From contig CAMCRC010000003.1 of NCBI GenBank assembly GCA_945877175.1, forward strand, positions 1 through 64,000: a stretch of DNA of 64,000 nucleotides. Reading direction: 5' to 3'. Made by a program: the position numbers and the translations under genes. Of this stretch, positions 1 to 12,063 are shown in pieces (the first letter of the stretch is position 1; every line of letters starts with the position of its first letter). Source of the DNA: Klebsiella pneumoniae (GTDB taxonomy: Bacteria; Pseudomonadota; Gammaproteobacteria; Pseudomonadales; Pseudohongiellaceae). The notes under the pieces are model-generated. The model was not told the DNA's origin. It did no database searches and was given only the letters and a program-made list of their open reading frames with translations.

Positions 1-92
1 CTTCAGTAAATCGACTCTTCTTCATGTCTCACCTCGGTTGAGGGAGCCATACTCTCAAGTTTTAACTGGTCCGAAAATACCCAGGCAGGTCA
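1..92 (-). mobile_element. End of an IS3-family-like insertion sequence (truncated by window edge); start of transposase OrfA at 25..1 on the minus strand
   Basis: Reverse strand reads ATG AAG AAG AGT CGA TTT ACT GAA = MKKSRFTE..., the typical N-terminus of IS3-family OrfA. About 67 bp upstream is TGACCTGCCTGGGTATTTTCGGACCAG (revcomp of ~66..92), which resembles an IS3-type terminal inverted repeat. Confidence 0.7.
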
Positions 93-176
93 GTCGGACG
101 ACTGGATGTCGGAGAGGCATTGCAAAAGCAGGTTTGGGAGCGAAGTGTAACAATCAGAGGGGTCTGGCGATTAATA

Positions 177-251
177 TGGCTGCCCAACCTGGGCTCGAAC
201 CAGGAACCAAGTGATTAACAGTCACCTACTCTACCATTGAGCTATTGGGCA
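177..251 (-). tRNA. tRNA-Asn (GTT)
   Basis: Reverse strand tgcccaatagctcaatggtagagtaggtgactGTTaatcacttggttcctggttcgagcccaggttgggca-g-CCA; cloverleaf arms pair; anticodon GTT; CCA encoded. Confidence 0.95.
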
Positions 252-290
252 GTAATTGAGAACATTTCTGGAAGCTCTCAAAGCGTGCGT

Positions 291-319
291 ATACTAATCA
301 GTATCCCCCGGAGGGTCAA
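291..319 (-). promoter_or_regulatory. Sigma70-type promoter for tRNA-Asn
   Basis: Reverse strand TTGACC (319-314), 17-bp spacer, TAGTAT (296-291), about 40 bp upstream of the tRNA 5' end. Confidence 0.6.
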
Positions 320-418
320 CCTTTATCTGGCCTGAAAGGGGTAGTCTGCAATGCTGATATACTCGACGCTTCCAAACCCTCCAGATTCCTCACGTTCCTT
401 CGTTGCGTTGGATATTTC

Positions 419-2449
419 ATGACATCCGGCTTCAAGATTTATTCGAAATTCAAGCCTGCGGGCGATCAGCCGCAGGCAATCGACAAACTCGTTGAGGGAC
501 TTGAGAGCGGCCTGTCGGCTCAAACACTGCTTGGGGTAACCGGCTCCGGCAAGACATTTACAATTGCAAATGTGATAGAGAGGACTCAGCGACCAGCGCT
601 AGTAATGGCTCCGAATAAAACGCTTGCGGCGCAATTGTATGGCGAATTCACAGAGTTTTTTCCCGACAATGCTGTGGAGTATTTCGTGTCCTATTACGAC
701 TACTATCAGCCAGAAGCTTATGTCCCTTCTTCAGACCTCTATATCGAAAAAGATTCTTCCATCAATGAACATATCGAGCAGATGCGATTGTCCGCAACCA
801 AGGCTTTGCTGGAGCGTCCCGATGTCATTGTGGTTGCGACAGTCTCTGCAATCTATGGCCTGGGTGATCCAAAGTCTTATCTGCAAATGGTAGTGCACCT
901 TGATAGAGGCGATAGAATAGACCAGCGCAATCTTCTGCGCCGACTCGCTGAGCTGCAATACACACGCAATGACATTGAGCTGCAAAGAGCAACTTATCGA
1001 GTTCGTGGAGATGTCATTGACATCTTTCCTGCCGAATCTGACAAATACGCGATTCGAGTCGAATTGTTTGATGATGAAATAGAGTCGCTGGCATATTTCG
1101 ATCCGCTGACGGGCGTCATCGCAAAGAAGGTGCCACGACTTACAGTTTTTCCGAAGTCGCATTATGTGACTCCAAGGCAGACAATGGTGGATGCAATGGA
1201 CCACATAAAACTGGAATTGCGCGAGAGAGTGCAGCAACTTGAAAGCAATCACCAGCTAGTCGAAGCGCAGCGCCTTGCGCAACGTACCCAGTACGATCTA
1301 GAGATGATTGCAGAGCTAGGGTACTGTACTGGGATTGAAAACTACTCGCGATACCTGTCTGGACGACGAGAAGGGCAGCCGCCTCCCACGTTGTACGATT
1401 ATCTTCCGCCGAATGCCTTGATCATTGCGGATGAATCTCACGTTTCAATTCCGCAGTTGGGTGCCATGTACAAAGGAGACAGATCGCGAAAGGAAACATT
1501 GGTGCAATATGGGTTTCGTTTGCCCTCTGCTCTTGACAATCGACCGCTGCGTTTTGAGGAGTGGGAGCAAATTATCCCGCAAATCATATATGTTTCAGCG
1601 ACACCGGGACCTTACGAAGAAGCTCATGCAGGGCAACTCGTCAAGCAATTGGTCCGGCCAACTGGTCTTGTAGACCCGGTACTGGAGATAAGGCCTGCGG
1701 CCTCGCAAGTGGACGATTTGCTTTCCGTCATTCGTGAGGTGGTGTCCCGACAAGAGCGCGTGCTGGTGACAGTCTTGACTAAACGAATGGCTGAAGATCT
1801 GACCGACTATCTTGGGGATCACAATGTGAAAGTGCGCTATCTGCACTCTGACATAGATACTGTTGAGCGCTCGGAAATAATCAGGGACCTGCGGCTGGGG
1901 TCATTTGACGTGCTCGTCGGCATAAATCTATTGCGCGAAGGTCTGGATATCCCCGAAGTTTCGCTTGTTGCCATTCTGGATGCTGACAAGGAAGGGTTTT
2001 TGCGTTCAGAGCGCTCCCTGATCCAGACCATCGGTCGAGCTGCGCGCAATCTCAATGGCAAGGCAATTCTTTACGCAGATCGTGTAACTGGCTCCATGGC
2101 GAGAGCCATTGCAGAGTCAGAAAAGCGCAGAGCCGTGCAAACTGAATTCAACAGGACGCACAACATCACTCCCGTTGGAGTCAACAAGCAGATAACAGAT
2201 GTGATGGAAGGGGCCTACGCCCAACAGACTGAGAGCAAAGGCAACAAGAGATTGCGAACAGTCGGTGAGCCCGCCAGAGTCTATGAAACGGAAGTTGAGA
2301 AACTTGACGTGAAGTCCTTAAGCAAGGAGCTCGCGAAATTGGAAACTCGTATGTATGAGCTCGCTAGAAATCTGGAGTTTGAAGAAGCAGCCTCAACGCG
2401 AGACCAGGTCGCTAAATTGAAAAAGCGTTTGCTTCAACTGGCGAGTTGA
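419..2449 (+). CDS. uvrB: Excinuclease ABC subunit UvrB
   Basis: 676 aa; [10 protein letters not shown] Walker [44 protein letters not shown]-terminal UVR motif. Confidence 0.98.
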   Translation: MTSGFKIYSKFKPAGDQPQAIDKLVEGLESGLSAQTLLGVTGSGKTFTIANVIERTQRPALVMAPNKTLAAQLYGEFTEFFPDNAVEYFVSYYDYYQPEAYVPSSDLYIEKDSSINEHIEQMRLSATKALLERPDVIVVATVSAIYGLGDPKSYLQMVVHLDRGDRIDQRNLLRRLAELQYTRNDIELQRATYRVRGDVIDIFPAESDKYAIRVELFDDEIESLAYFDPLTGVIAKKVPRLTVFPKSHYVTPRQTMVDAMDHIKLELRERVQQLESNHQLVEAQRLAQRTQYDLEMIAELGYCTGIENYSRYLSGRREGQPPPTLYDYLPPNALIIADESHVSIPQLGAMYKGDRSRKETLVQYGFRLPSALDNRPLRFEEWEQIIPQIIYVSATPGPYEEAHAGQLVKQLVRPTGLVDPVLEIRPAASQVDDLLSVIREVVSRQERVLVTVLTKRMAEDLTDYLGDHNVKVRYLHSDIDTVERSEIIRDLRLGSFDVLVGINLLREGLDIPEVSLVAILDADKEGFLRSERSLIQTIGRAARNLNGKAILYADRVTGSMARAIAESEKRRAVQTEFNRTHNITPVGVNKQITDVMEGAYAQQTESKGNKRLRTVGEPARVYETEVEKLDVKSLSKELAKLETRMYELARNLEFEEAASTRDQVAKLKKRLLQLAS

Positions 2450-2508
2450 ATATGCGCTTGGTAAGCGCGCACCTTCATTGGTATTTTCTGGGCAAGGTTG
2501 TGATTGTA

Positions 2509-2538
2509 TTGTAGTTTTGAAATCATGCCCCTATAATC
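2509..2538 (+). promoter_or_regulatory. Candidate promoter for tRNA-Val
   Basis: TTGTAG, 18 bp, TATAAT (2533-2538), 28 bp before the tRNA 5' end. Confidence 0.5.
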
Positions 2539-2565
2539 GCCGTTCTTTTGAGGGAGCTCATTCTA

Positions 2566-2641
<76 letters not shown>

Positions 2642-2729
2642 GAATGCCTCCTCGCGATCATCAGAATTGTTCAATCTGAGTCGGAAAATCTCATATTCCG
2701 GCTCGTTTTCTATCGTAATCAGGAATGCC

Positions 2730-4652
2730 ATGCCTACTATCACTCTCCCGGATGGAAGCACTCGAGTCTTTGAGGGGCCGGTGTCCGTCGCCGATCTAGC
2801 AAGTTCCATTGGATCAGGGTTGGCGCGTGCAGCGCTTGCGGGTCGCGTTGATGGGGTTTTGGTTGATACCTCCTTTGTCATGGCAAAGGATTGCGAAGTA
2901 GCGGTCATTACGGATCGCGACACAGACGGGCTGGAAGTGTTGCGCCATTCATGCGCGCATCTCATGGCGCAGGCAGTTCAGCGACTGTTCCCGGAAGCAC
3001 AGGTCACAATCGGCCCGGTCATTGACGATGGTTTCTTTTACGACTTCTCTTACGAGCGGGCATTTACGCCGGAAGATCTTGAGAAAATTGAAGACAAAAT
3101 GCGGGAAATTGTTGCTGAGAATCTCCCCGTGTCTCGTTCTGTATTGAGTCGCTCCGAAGCGATCGCCATGTTTGAAGCAAAGGGTGAAAGGTACAAGGTA
3201 GAGATCATCAAAGGTATTCCGGGGAATGAGGCGCTTTCCTTCTACCAACAGGGCGAATTCATTGATCTTTGCAGAGGGCCCCATGTTCCGGAGACTGGCA
3301 GATTCAAGGCTTTCAAGCTGACATCCGTAGCTGGTGCTTACTGGCGTGGTGACGCAAGCAACGAAATGTTGCAGCGCGTCTATGGTACAGCATGGGGCGA
3401 CAAGAAGGCTCTGGAGCAGTATCTGCAACGTTTGGAGGAAGCAGAGCGTCGCGATCATCGAAAAATTGGCAAGAAGCAGTCTCTGTTTCATTTTCAAGAA
3501 GAAGCCCCGGGGATGGTTTTTTGGCACCCAAAAGGCTGGACCATTTATCAAGTAATCCAAAGCTACATGCAGAGCCTGCAGCGCGAGAACGGCTATCTGG
3601 AAATTCGCACTCCACAGCTGGTTGATTTTTCCCTCTGGGAACGCTCTGGCCATGCAGATAAATTTGCTGATCAGATGTTCAGTGTGGAGTCAGAGAATCG
3701 GCTGTACGCAATCAAGCCAATGAATTGCCCATGTCATGTACAGGTGTTCAATCAGGGGCTGAAGAGCTACCGTGATTTGCCTATGCGTCTTGCAGAATTC
3801 GGATCGTGCCATCGCTATGAGCCGTCCGGAAGCATGCATGGATTGATGCGCGTAAGGAGTTTTACACAGGATGATGGCCACATTTTTTGTGCTGAATCCA
3901 GCATTCAGGATGAAGTCGCAGCGTTCATGAAGCTGTTGTTTGCTGTCTACAAGGATTTTGGTTTCGATGAAGTCATTCTTCGATTATCCACTCGTCCTGC
4001 CAAGCGCGTTGGTAGTGACGAACTGTGGGACAAGGCTGAGGGTGCGCTCAAACAAGCGGTTCAGAATAACGGAATGCCCTGGGAACTCTTGCCAGGCGAG
4101 GGCGCGTTCTATGGTCCCAAGATCGAATTTTCCCTCAAGGATTGCATGGGTCGCGTCCAACAATGTGGAACCATTCAAGTTGATTTTTCCATGCCGGAGC
4201 GATTGGGTGCGCAGTTTGTAGCAGAAGACGGAAGCCGCCAGACTCCGGTCATGTTGCATCGGGCTATTCTGGGGTCGTTCGAACGTTTTATTGGTGTGCT
4301 GATAGAACACTACGCAGGTTCACTTCCCACGTGGCTTGCGCCAGAGCAGGTTGCGGTGCTGAATATTACGGATAACCAGGCGGAATATTGCGAATTTGTA
4401 AGAAAGTCTTTGGCTGACAAGGGGTTCAGAGTTATTGCTGACTTGAGAAATGAAAAGGTCGGCTTTAAAATCCGTGAGCACACAATTGGCAAGGTTCCAT
4501 TCCTTCTAGTCGCCGGAGATCGTGAAGTTGAAACTGGCACTGTTTCTGTGAGAACGAGAGCAGGGGAAGACCTTGGTGCAATGTCTATAGAGGACTTTGC
4601 TCATAAATTGAGTGCGGAAGTTGTGCGCTTTGGCCGAACCGCAGAGAATTGA
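2730..4652 (+). CDS. thrS: Threonyl-tRNA synthetase (start at internal ATG 2730, not 2667)
   Basis: [19 protein letters not shown] domain; [21 protein letters not shown]; canonical thrS-infC-rpmI-rplT order. Confidence 0.97.
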   Translation: MPTITLPDGSTRVFEGPVSVADLASSIGSGLARAALAGRVDGVLVDTSFVMAKDCEVAVITDRDTDGLEVLRHSCAHLMAQAVQRLFPEAQVTIGPVIDDGFFYDFSYERAFTPEDLEKIEDKMREIVAENLPVSRSVLSRSEAIAMFEAKGERYKVEIIKGIPGNEALSFYQQGEFIDLCRGPHVPETGRFKAFKLTSVAGAYWRGDASNEMLQRVYGTAWGDKKALEQYLQRLEEAERRDHRKIGKKQSLFHFQEEAPGMVFWHPKGWTIYQVIQSYMQSLQRENGYLEIRTPQLVDFSLWERSGHADKFADQMFSVESENRLYAIKPMNCPCHVQVFNQGLKSYRDLPMRLAEFGSCHRYEPSGSMHGLMRVRSFTQDDGHIFCAESSIQDEVAAFMKLLFAVYKDFGFDEVILRLSTRPAKRVGSDELWDKAEGALKQAVQNNGMPWELLPGEGAFYGPKIEFSLKDCMGRVQQCGTIQVDFSMPERLGAQFVAEDGSRQTPVMLHRAILGSFERFIGVLIEHYAGSLPTWLAPEQVAVLNITDNQAEYCEFVRKSLADKGFRVIADLRNEKVGFKIREHTIGKVPFLLVAGDREVETGTVSVRTRAGEDLGAMSIEDFAHKLSAEVVRFGRTAEN

Positions 4653-4742
4653 GCTACAATGATCATCGAAGGTTGGTGTCTGCTTCTTTAACGCACATCA
4701 ACCGCACTCATCATCAAATCTGGAGAGAATAATTAAGCGCCT

Positions 4743-5273
4743 ATGAGGAGTAGTTCTAAGAAGCCCGTAATCAACGAGCATATAGATGCCAGCGAAGTTC
4801 GACTGGTCCTGGAAAATGGCGACCAAGCCGGCATTGTGTCTATTGAAGAGGCGAGAGCTGCTGCCAGCGAAGCGAAACTCGATTTGGTCTTGATTGCACC
4901 CGAGGCGGAACCGCCCGTGTGCAAAATCATGGATTACGGCAAGCACATCTTTGACTTGAAAAAGCAAAAAGTTGCCAACAAGAAAAAGCAGCACAAGCAG
5001 ACAGTGAAGGAAATAAAGTTTAGACCAGGGACGGAGGAAGGGGATTATCAGGTAAAACTACGCAACCTGATACGTTTCCTTAACGATGGAGACAAGGCCA
5101 AGGTGTCGTTGAGATTCCGAGGTCGTGAGTTAGCCCATCAGCATCTTGGGCTGGAGCTGGTTCAGCGGATCGGAAGAGATCTTGAGGACTACGGCACAGT
5201 GGAACAGGAACCCAAGATGGAAGGCAGACAGATCGTCATGGTTCTGTCACCTGCAAAAAAGAAGAAGCCATAG
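4743..5273 (+). CDS. infC: Translation initiation factor IF-3 (start codon context unusual, see findings)
   Basis: [14 protein letters not shown]..., [41 protein letters not shown]. Confidence 0.95.
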   Translation: MRSSSKKPVINEHIDASEVRLVLENGDQAGIVSIEEARAAASEAKLDLVLIAPEAEPPVCKIMDYGKHIFDLKKQKVANKKKQHKQTVKEIKFRPGTEEGDYQVKLRNLIRFLNDGDKAKVSLRFRGRELAHQHLGLELVQRIGRDLEDYGTVEQEPKMEGRQIVMVLSPAKKKKP

Positions 5274-5379
5274 TAAGGTCCATTGCTGTCGCAGGAGCTC
5301 TTCAAATTGATGAGTTCTGTTTACAAAGCGCATAGCAATGGATTTTTATTACTTGTGTTTCATAAACCAACCCTCAGCT

Positions 5380-5406
5380 GTCATTCAAATATGAATTTTG
5401 AATGAC
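5380..5406 (+). promoter_or_regulatory. Perfect 10-bp inverted repeat upstream of rpmI
   Basis: GTCATTCAAA-tatgaat-TTTGAATGAC, 19 bp before the rpmI ATG. Confidence 0.5.
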
Positions 5407-5425
5407 GACAAATGCGGAGTATGCA

Positions 5426-5626
5426 ATGAGCAACAAGATCAAGACCCACCGCGGCGCGGCCAAGCGGTTCAAACAAACCGCCGGCGGTTGGAAGCGCAAA
5501 AGTGCTAACAAGAGTCACATCCTCACCAAAATGACGACTAAGCGTAAGCGTCAGTTGAGAGGCACGTCATTGGTTCACCCCTCTGACAAGCCGTTGATCG
5601 ACCGTATGCTTGGAAAACGCTTCTAA
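5426..5626 (+). CDS. rpmI: 50S ribosomal protein L35
   Basis: [36 protein letters not shown]. Confidence 0.97.
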   Translation: MSNKIKTHRGAAKRFKQTAGGWKRKSANKSHILTKMTTKRKRQLRGTSLVHPSDKPLIDRMLGKRF

Positions 5627-5651
5627 CATCATTTTTTAAGAGGAATTTAAG

Positions 5652-6011
5652 ATGGCCCGAGTTAAAAGAGGCGTCACCGCGAGGCGTCGTCACAAGAAAG
5701 TTCTGAAACTGGCGAAAGGCTATTACGGCGCTAGAAGCCGTGTGTACCGCGTTGCCAAGCAAGCAGTCATCAAGGCTGGACAATATGCCTATCGTGACCG
5801 CAAGGCCAAGAAGCGCGTGTTCCGTGGTCTGTGGATTACTCGCATCAATGCGCAATCCAGAGCCAACGGCATGACTTACAGTCAGTTTATTGCTGGTCTG
5901 AAGAAGGCGAACATCCAGGTTGACCGTCGAGTAATGGCTGATCTTGCCGTGCATGACAAGGCTGCATTTGCCGCCCTGGTCAATCAGGCGAAGAACAGCC
6001 TGGCTGCATAA
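5652..6011 (+). CDS. rplT: 50S ribosomal protein L20
   Basis: [39 protein letters not shown]. Confidence 0.98.
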   Translation: MARVKRGVTARRRHKKVLKLAKGYYGARSRVYRVAKQAVIKAGQYAYRDRKAKKRVFRGLWITRINAQSRANGMTYSQFIAGLKKANIQVDRRVMADLAVHDKAAFAALVNQAKNSLAA

Positions 6012-7046
<1,035 letters not shown>

Positions 7047-7109
7047 CAGCAAAAAGTAATAGCGCTTCCGCTGCATTCCTTAGTATCGACCAGGAATAGA
7101 GAGTTCAGA

Positions 7110-9497
7110 ATGATTTTCAGCGAGCAATGGCTTCGTGAGTGGGTAAATCCGCCCCTGACTTCCCAGAATTTGATGGATCAATTGACCATGGCTGGTCTGG
7201 AAGTAGACAGTCTCGTAGCGGTGGCCGCTTCGTTCTCGGGTGTAATCGTTGCCGAGGTACAAAGTGTGGTTCCTCACCCAGATGCAGAGAAGTTGCGAGT
7301 GTGTCAGGTGTTTGATGGACTGACGGCTGCGCAGGTTGTTTGTGGTGCCGCCAATGTGCGGCCAGGTCTTCGCGTCCCCTTTGCAACAGTAGGAGCTGTG
7401 CTCGCCAGCAAGACTGGAGACACATCGATGACAATCAAGAAAGCTCGACTGCGCGGCGTCGAATCCAATGGCATGCTTTGTTCAGCACAGGAGCTTGGAA
7501 TCGCAGAGACCTCTGATGGTTTGCTGGAGCTGCCGGCTGATGCGCCGCTGGGTAAAGATATTCGAGATTATCTAACTCTCAACGATATGAGCATGGAATT
7601 GGATTTGACCCCCAATCGCGGTGACTGTTTGGGAATTGCTGGTGTTGCCCGGGAAATTGCAGTGCTGAACAGCTTGACCGCGACATGGCCGACAATCATC
7701 TCTGTGCAGGCCACAATTCCCGACACGATTACTGTGCAAATAGATGCCAAGGCGCAGTGCCCTCGTTATCTTGGCCGTGTCGTCAAAGGAGTGAATATCA
7801 GTGCAGAGTCTCCACTTTGGCTGAAAGAGCGCTTGAGACGTAGTGGCTTGCGAAGCATTGACCCTGTAGTTGACGTAACCAATTACGTACTTCTGGAACT
7901 CGGGCAGCCAATGCATGCCTTTGATCTGGATGCTTTGAATTCTAGCGTCATTGTAAGAATGGCCAATAGCTCAGAAAAGCTGGTCTTGTTGGACGGCAAG
8001 GAAATTGCGCTCGCTGAAGATGTCCTGGTCATTGCTGACTCCGAGAAAGTCTTGGCCATGGCTGGCATCATGGGAGGCAAGAATTCTGCCGTAAGCTCCT
8101 CAACCCGCGATGTTTTCCTCGAGTGTGCGTTTTTTTCACCATTGGCAATTGCCGGTCGCGCGCGACGGTATGGATTGCATACTGATGCCTCCCACCGCTA
8201 TGAACGCGGTGTTGATTATGCAATCCAAGCTTTGGCCATGGATCGAGCAACTACATTGCTGCTTCAGATTGCAGGTGGGCAGCCCGGTCCAGTGACTGAA
8301 GCGCTTGGCGAACTTCCTGTAGCGCCAATCATCACACTCGATCTTTCGAAAGTGAATCGCATCCTGGGGCTGGAAATTCCAGTTCTTAGAATTCGAGAAA
8401 TTCTTGAGCGACTTGGATTGGAGGTCTTGACGCTGGATGCACAGCACCTACAGGTCAAAGTGCCGAGCTTTCGCTTTGACCTGAGTCTCGACGTGGATCT
8501 GGTTGAAGAAATTGCGCGAGTGTACGGATACAACAATCTACCCAAGACCCGCACCTTGAGCCCCATGATGCTGGGTACAAGCACGGAGACTCGTTCGGAG
8601 CTTAACAAGGTCAAAGATCGCCTGGCATCTTTGGGCTATCAAGAAGTTATAACATATAGCTTCGTGGAACCTGGGCTCCAGCAAGTCGTCAATCCCGACG
8701 AGGAGGGGATAACTCTTCAGAATCCTATATCGGCCGATATGTCTGTGATGAGGACTTCTCTCTGGACAGGTTTGCTGAATACCTTGAAGCACAATACCAA
8801 CAGGCAGCAGGACCGCGTACGGATTTTCGAATGTGGACAAGTATTTCTCAGACGCAATGAGCGCACAGTTCAACCTACCACTATCGGGGGTTTGATTTAT
8901 GGAACTCTCGTGCCGGCACTTTGGTGCAACGATGGCAAGTTGCCGGATTTCTTCGATATCAAGGGTGATGTGGAAGCGATACTCGCGCTCTCAAGAGGTC
9001 TGGGAAAAGTATCGTTTGTCCCTGCAAAGCATCCTGCGTTGCATGCAGGCCAATCTGCGGAGATATTAGCGAACGGCCAAAAAATAGGTATTGTCGGTAC
9101 TTTGAACCCTCAGATACAGCGCTTACTCGACATTAATAAAAAGGTATATCTGTTTGAATTATATGTAGATTCAATGTTGTCTTCCGCAATACCAAAAATG
9201 CAGGAGCTTTCAAGATTCCCCGAAGTCGGTCGCGACCTCGCAGTCGTTGTGGATAATGAAGTGCCCAGTGAAGAGGTGGAGGCGACAATTCGTGTAGTTG
9301 CTGGCTCAATGCTTGTCGACTTGAGAATATTCGATGTATATCAAGGTGATGCAATTGAAAAAAGTAAAAAAAGCATCGCATTGGGCTTGACCTTGCAGCA
9401 TCCTTCACGCACTCTAGACGACGAAGACATAAACGGAATAATTAACAGTTGTGTCAAAGAGCTACATGCTAAATTTAATGCAAAGTTAAGGAATTAA
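7110..9497 (+). CDS. pheT: Phenylalanyl-tRNA synthetase beta subunit
   Basis: 795 aa; [34 protein letters not shown], tRNA-bd, B3/B4, B5 and FDX-ACB domains. Confidence 0.97.
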   Translation: MIFSEQWLREWVNPPLTSQNLMDQLTMAGLEVDSLVAVAASFSGVIVAEVQSVVPHPDAEKLRVCQVFDGLTAAQVVCGAANVRPGLRVPFATVGAVLASKTGDTSMTIKKARLRGVESNGMLCSAQELGIAETSDGLLELPADAPLGKDIRDYLTLNDMSMELDLTPNRGDCLGIAGVAREIAVLNSLTATWPTIISVQATIPDTITVQIDAKAQCPRYLGRVVKGVNISAESPLWLKERLRRSGLRSIDPVVDVTNYVLLELGQPMHAFDLDALNSSVIVRMANSSEKLVLLDGKEIALAEDVLVIADSEKVLAMAGIMGGKNSAVSSSTRDVFLECAFFSPLAIAGRARRYGLHTDASHRYERGVDYAIQALAMDRATTLLLQIAGGQPGPVTEALGELPVAPIITLDLSKVNRILGLEIPVLRIREILERLGLEVLTLDAQHLQVKVPSFRFDLSLDVDLVEEIARVYGYNNLPKTRTLSPMMLGTSTETRSELNKVKDRLASLGYQEVITYSFVEPGLQQVVNPDEEGITLQNPISADMSVMRTSLWTGLLNTLKHNTNRQQDRVRIFECGQVFLRRNERTVQPTTIGGLIYGTLVPALWCNDGKLPDFFDIKGDVEAILALSRGLGKVSFVPAKHPALHAGQSAEILANGQKIGIVGTLNPQIQRLLDINKKVYLFELYVDSMLSSAIPKMQELSRFPEVGRDLAVVVDNEVPSEEVEATIRVVAGSMLVDLRIFDVYQGDAIEKSKKSIALGLTLQHPSRTLDDEDINGIINSCVKELHAKFNAKLRN

Positions 9498-9499
9498 CT

Positions 9500-9808
9500 A
9501 TGGCAGACGGGGCACTAACCAAGGCGGAGATGGCCGAGCGGCTGTTTGAGGAGCTCGGACTGAACAAACGCGAAGCCAAAGAACTTGTTGAGCAGTTCTT
9601 TGAGGAAGTCCGTTTGTCGCTGGAGTCGAATGAACAGGTAAAGATTTCCGGTTTTGGCAACTTTGACCTGAGAGACAAGAAGCAGCGTCCTGGTCGAAAT
9701 CCCAAGACTGGCGAGGAAATACCAATCAAGGCACGACGGGTAGTGACATTCAGGCCGGGTCAAAAGCTTAAAGCAAGAGTGGAAAGTTATGCTGGAACCA
9801 AGCAATAA
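9500..9808 (+). CDS. ihfA: Integration host factor alpha subunit
   Basis: [33 protein letters not shown]...[24 protein letters not shown]. Confidence 0.97.
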   Translation: MADGALTKAEMAERLFEELGLNKREAKELVEQFFEEVRLSLESNEQVKISGFGNFDLRDKKQRPGRNPKTGEEIPIKARRVVTFRPGQKLKARVESYAGTKQ

Positions 9809-10139
9809 CGATGAATTGCCTCCAATTCCTCCAAAGCGTTATTTCACGATAGGTGAGGTAGGGGAACTCTGTGCGGTCAAGCCTCATGTTCTGCGTTATT
9901 GGGAGCAGGAGTTTCCGCAGTTGAAGCCAGTCAAGCGACGTGGAAATCGCCGCTACTATCAGCGTCAGGATGTGGTGCTCATCCGTCAGATTAAGTCTCT
10001 GCTTTATGATCAGGGATTCACAATTGGAGGGGCGCGGCAAAGGATGAGTGGCGCAGAGGAGCCCGCCAAGACCGCAGTTGACAACAGATTGTTTGCCGAT
10101 CTGATTAAAGATCTGGAAGAAGTAATAGCACAATTGTGA
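9789..10139 (+). CDS. MerR-family transcriptional regulator
   Basis: [45 protein letters not shown]; conserved neighbour of ihfA. Confidence 0.93.
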   Translation: MLEPSNNDELPPIPPKRYFTIGEVGELCAVKPHVLRYWEQEFPQLKPVKRRGNRRYYQRQDVVLIRQIKSLLYDQGFTIGGARQRMSGAEEPAKTAVDNRLFADLIKDLEEVIAQL

Positions 10140-10289
10140 AAATGGGGTATGATTGCCGCCGATTTTCCGAGGTGGCAGTTGATGTCTGAGAGGTGTTGCA
10201 ACTAACCTCATCGACAATTAGTCAGAGTGTATCAAGTCCAGAATTCCTTCAGATTTACTTCAGAAGACTTCGTTTGATATTTAGAAATT

Positions 10290-10366
10290 CGGGGCATAGC
10301 GCAGCCTGGTAGCGCACCACACTGGGGGTGTGGGGGTCGTAGGTTCAAATCCTGCTGTCCCGACCA
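10290..10366 (+). tRNA. tRNA-Pro (GGG)
   Basis: cggggcatagcgcagcctggtagcgcaccacactGGGggtgtgggggtcgtaggttcaaatcctgctgtcccgaCCA; anticodon GGG. Confidence 0.94.
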
Positions 10367-10370
10367 ATAA

Positions 10371-10401
10371 AAAAGGGCGTCCACTTGGACGCCCTTTTTC
10401 T
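10371..10401. terminator. Bidirectional intrinsic terminator
   Basis: aaaaGGGCGTCC-actt-GGACGCCCttttt; A-tract on one side and T-tract on the other, between tRNA-Pro (+) and the NHL gene (-). Confidence 0.85.
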
Positions 10402-10421
10402 TTACAGCGCAATCTGTCAGA

Positions 10422-11495
10422 TTACTGACGAACGTAGCGCTTAATGCCGCCCACGGGTCCTACTTCCGCACCGTAAACGATGCCATTGGCATCTACCACT
10501 ACACCTTCTGCTGTGCATGTGCCGGTGCAATCCGGAATTGGATCCGGAATGAATGCCGTCACTTCGCCTGTCACCGCGCTGCCTATCCGAATTCCACGCA
10601 ACCATGCAGCGTGGTCAGGATTGACTGAGCCGGATTCAGAATCTGCAGCATAAAGGATGTCGTTCTTGTCGATATAAAGGCCACTGTTGCGGCTGAACTG
10701 ATACCACGTGTCCAATCGGTTGCCTTCCTGATCGAATATCACGACTCGGTTATTGCCGCGGTCAGCAACGAACAGACGGCCTTGAGAATCCATCGCCAGA
10801 GAATGCGGCTGCTGGAACTGGTCTGGACCGGTTCCCAAAGAGCCCCATGCCTTGATGAATTCGCCTTGGCTGTTGAATTTCAGAACCCGAGACGTTGAGC
10901 CAGCAGCGTTGGAGTGGCCTTCGCCGATGAAAATGTCGCCGTTGGGAGCAACGAATACGTCGTTTGGCTGAAACAGATATCCAGGCTCGCGTGCACCACC
11001 TGGTTCGCCGATACGCATCAACAGCTCGCCTTCAGGGCTGAACTTCAGCACTTGGTGGCCTTTAAGCTCACCAGTGTGAGAACCGTCCTGCGCGCGGTTG
11101 TCGCGGCCATCAGTAACCCAGACATTGCCTTCGAAATCCACGTGGATACCATGCGGCCACATTACAAGGCCCGCGCCGAAGCTTGTGACCATGTTGCCAT
11201 TGGCGTCGAACTTGAAAATTGAATCCAGATTGGTCGTAGCGCAAGGGCCGACGTTACCGCCGCAGCGTTCACCTACCCATATGCTGGTTCCATCAATATC
11301 CACATCAACGGCACTTGTGGAGCCCCAGCTTCTTCCGGCGGGCATTTTGGCCCAGCCTTCAATGGTCTGGTACGGATTGGGCAGAGCATTCACTGGCTGC
11401 ATATCAGGCTGGGCAAAGCTCAGCATGGGTATGACAGCCACAGCTGCTGTCAGTGACATCAGGGCTGTTTTGATACTTTTATTGTAGTTTGACAC
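10422..11495 (-). CDS. Secreted NHL-repeat beta-propeller protein (peptidyl-hydroxyglycine amidating-lyase-like)
   Basis: Signal peptide (ALMSLTAAVAVIPMLSFAQ); NHL-type repeats: WPHGIHVDFEGNVWVTDGRDNR, QPHSLAMDSQGRLFVADRGNNRVVIFDQEG, AEGVVVDANGIVYGAEVG. Confidence 0.8.
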   Translation of the reverse strand: MSNYNKSIKTALMSLTAAVAVIPMLSFAQPDMQPVNALPNPYQTIEGWAKMPAGRSWGSTSAVDVDIDGTSIWVGERCGGNVGPCATTNLDSIFKFDANGNMVTSFGAGLVMWPHGIHVDFEGNVWVTDGRDNRAQDGSHTGELKGHQVLKFSPEGELLMRIGEPGGAREPGYLFQPNDVFVAPNGDIFIGEGHSNAAGSTSRVLKFNSQGEFIKAWGSLGTGPDQFQQPHSLAMDSQGRLFVADRGNNRVVIFDQEGNRLDTWYQFSRNSGLYIDKNDILYAADSESGSVNPDHAAWLRGIRIGSAVTGEVTAFIPDPIPDCTGTCTAEGVVVDANGIVYGAEVGPVGGIKRYVRQ

Positions 11496-11663
11496 GGCGG
11501 AGAACTCTCCCTTGGATTGCTAAATGGACCGACAGAATAAAGCACCTGTTTTGGTAATTCAATCAGACATATGCGAAGCATGGCGAGGTTTGAAAACACA
11601 AGAATTCGATTGCACAGGTATAACAACAAGGGGTAGTTTCGTTGCGGCCATCCTGGTCCTGTT

Positions 11664-12062
11664 GTGAATCGTTTAAAGCCATCACGGCAGGCAGTGCGCT
11701 TGAAGGAGTATCCAGTGAGTGATCTTGAAGAAATCAAACTCAAAGCGCGTCATTTTGCAGCTCAACGTGACTGGAACCAGTTCCATTCGCCCAAGAACCT
11801 CGTCATGGCTCTTGGGGTAGAAGCAGCAGAATTGAGCGAAATTTTTCAATGGTTGACTGAAGAACAGTCTGGGCAGTTGTCTGAAGAAATGCGTGCACGA
11901 GTCGCAGATGAGATCGCAGATGTGCAAGTTTATCTGGTCCGACTGGCAGATCGTCTGGAGATTGATATCGCCTCTTCCGTAACAGCCAAAATGAAGAAGA
12001 ATGAAGCAAAGTATCCGGCAGACCTGGTGCGTGGCAGTTCAAAGAAGTACTCGGAGTACTGA
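11664..12062 (+). CDS. MazG-like nucleotide pyrophosphohydrolase (start uncertain; an internal GTG near 11717 is possible)
   Basis: FHSPKNLVMALGVEAAELSEIFQWLTEEQ...VADEIADVQVYLVRLADRLEID. Confidence 0.87.
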   Translation: MNRLKPSRQAVRLKEYPVSDLEEIKLKARHFAAQRDWNQFHSPKNLVMALGVEAAELSEIFQWLTEEQSGQLSEEMRARVADEIADVQVYLVRLADRLEIDIASSVTAKMKKNEAKYPADLVRGSSKKYSEY

Positions 12063-12063
12063 G

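Noticed and set aside
2667-2729. N-terminal extension of ThrRS from ATG 2667
   Set aside because: Begins 25 bp after the tRNA-Val end and adds non-conserved residues; homology starts at MPTITLPDG (2730).
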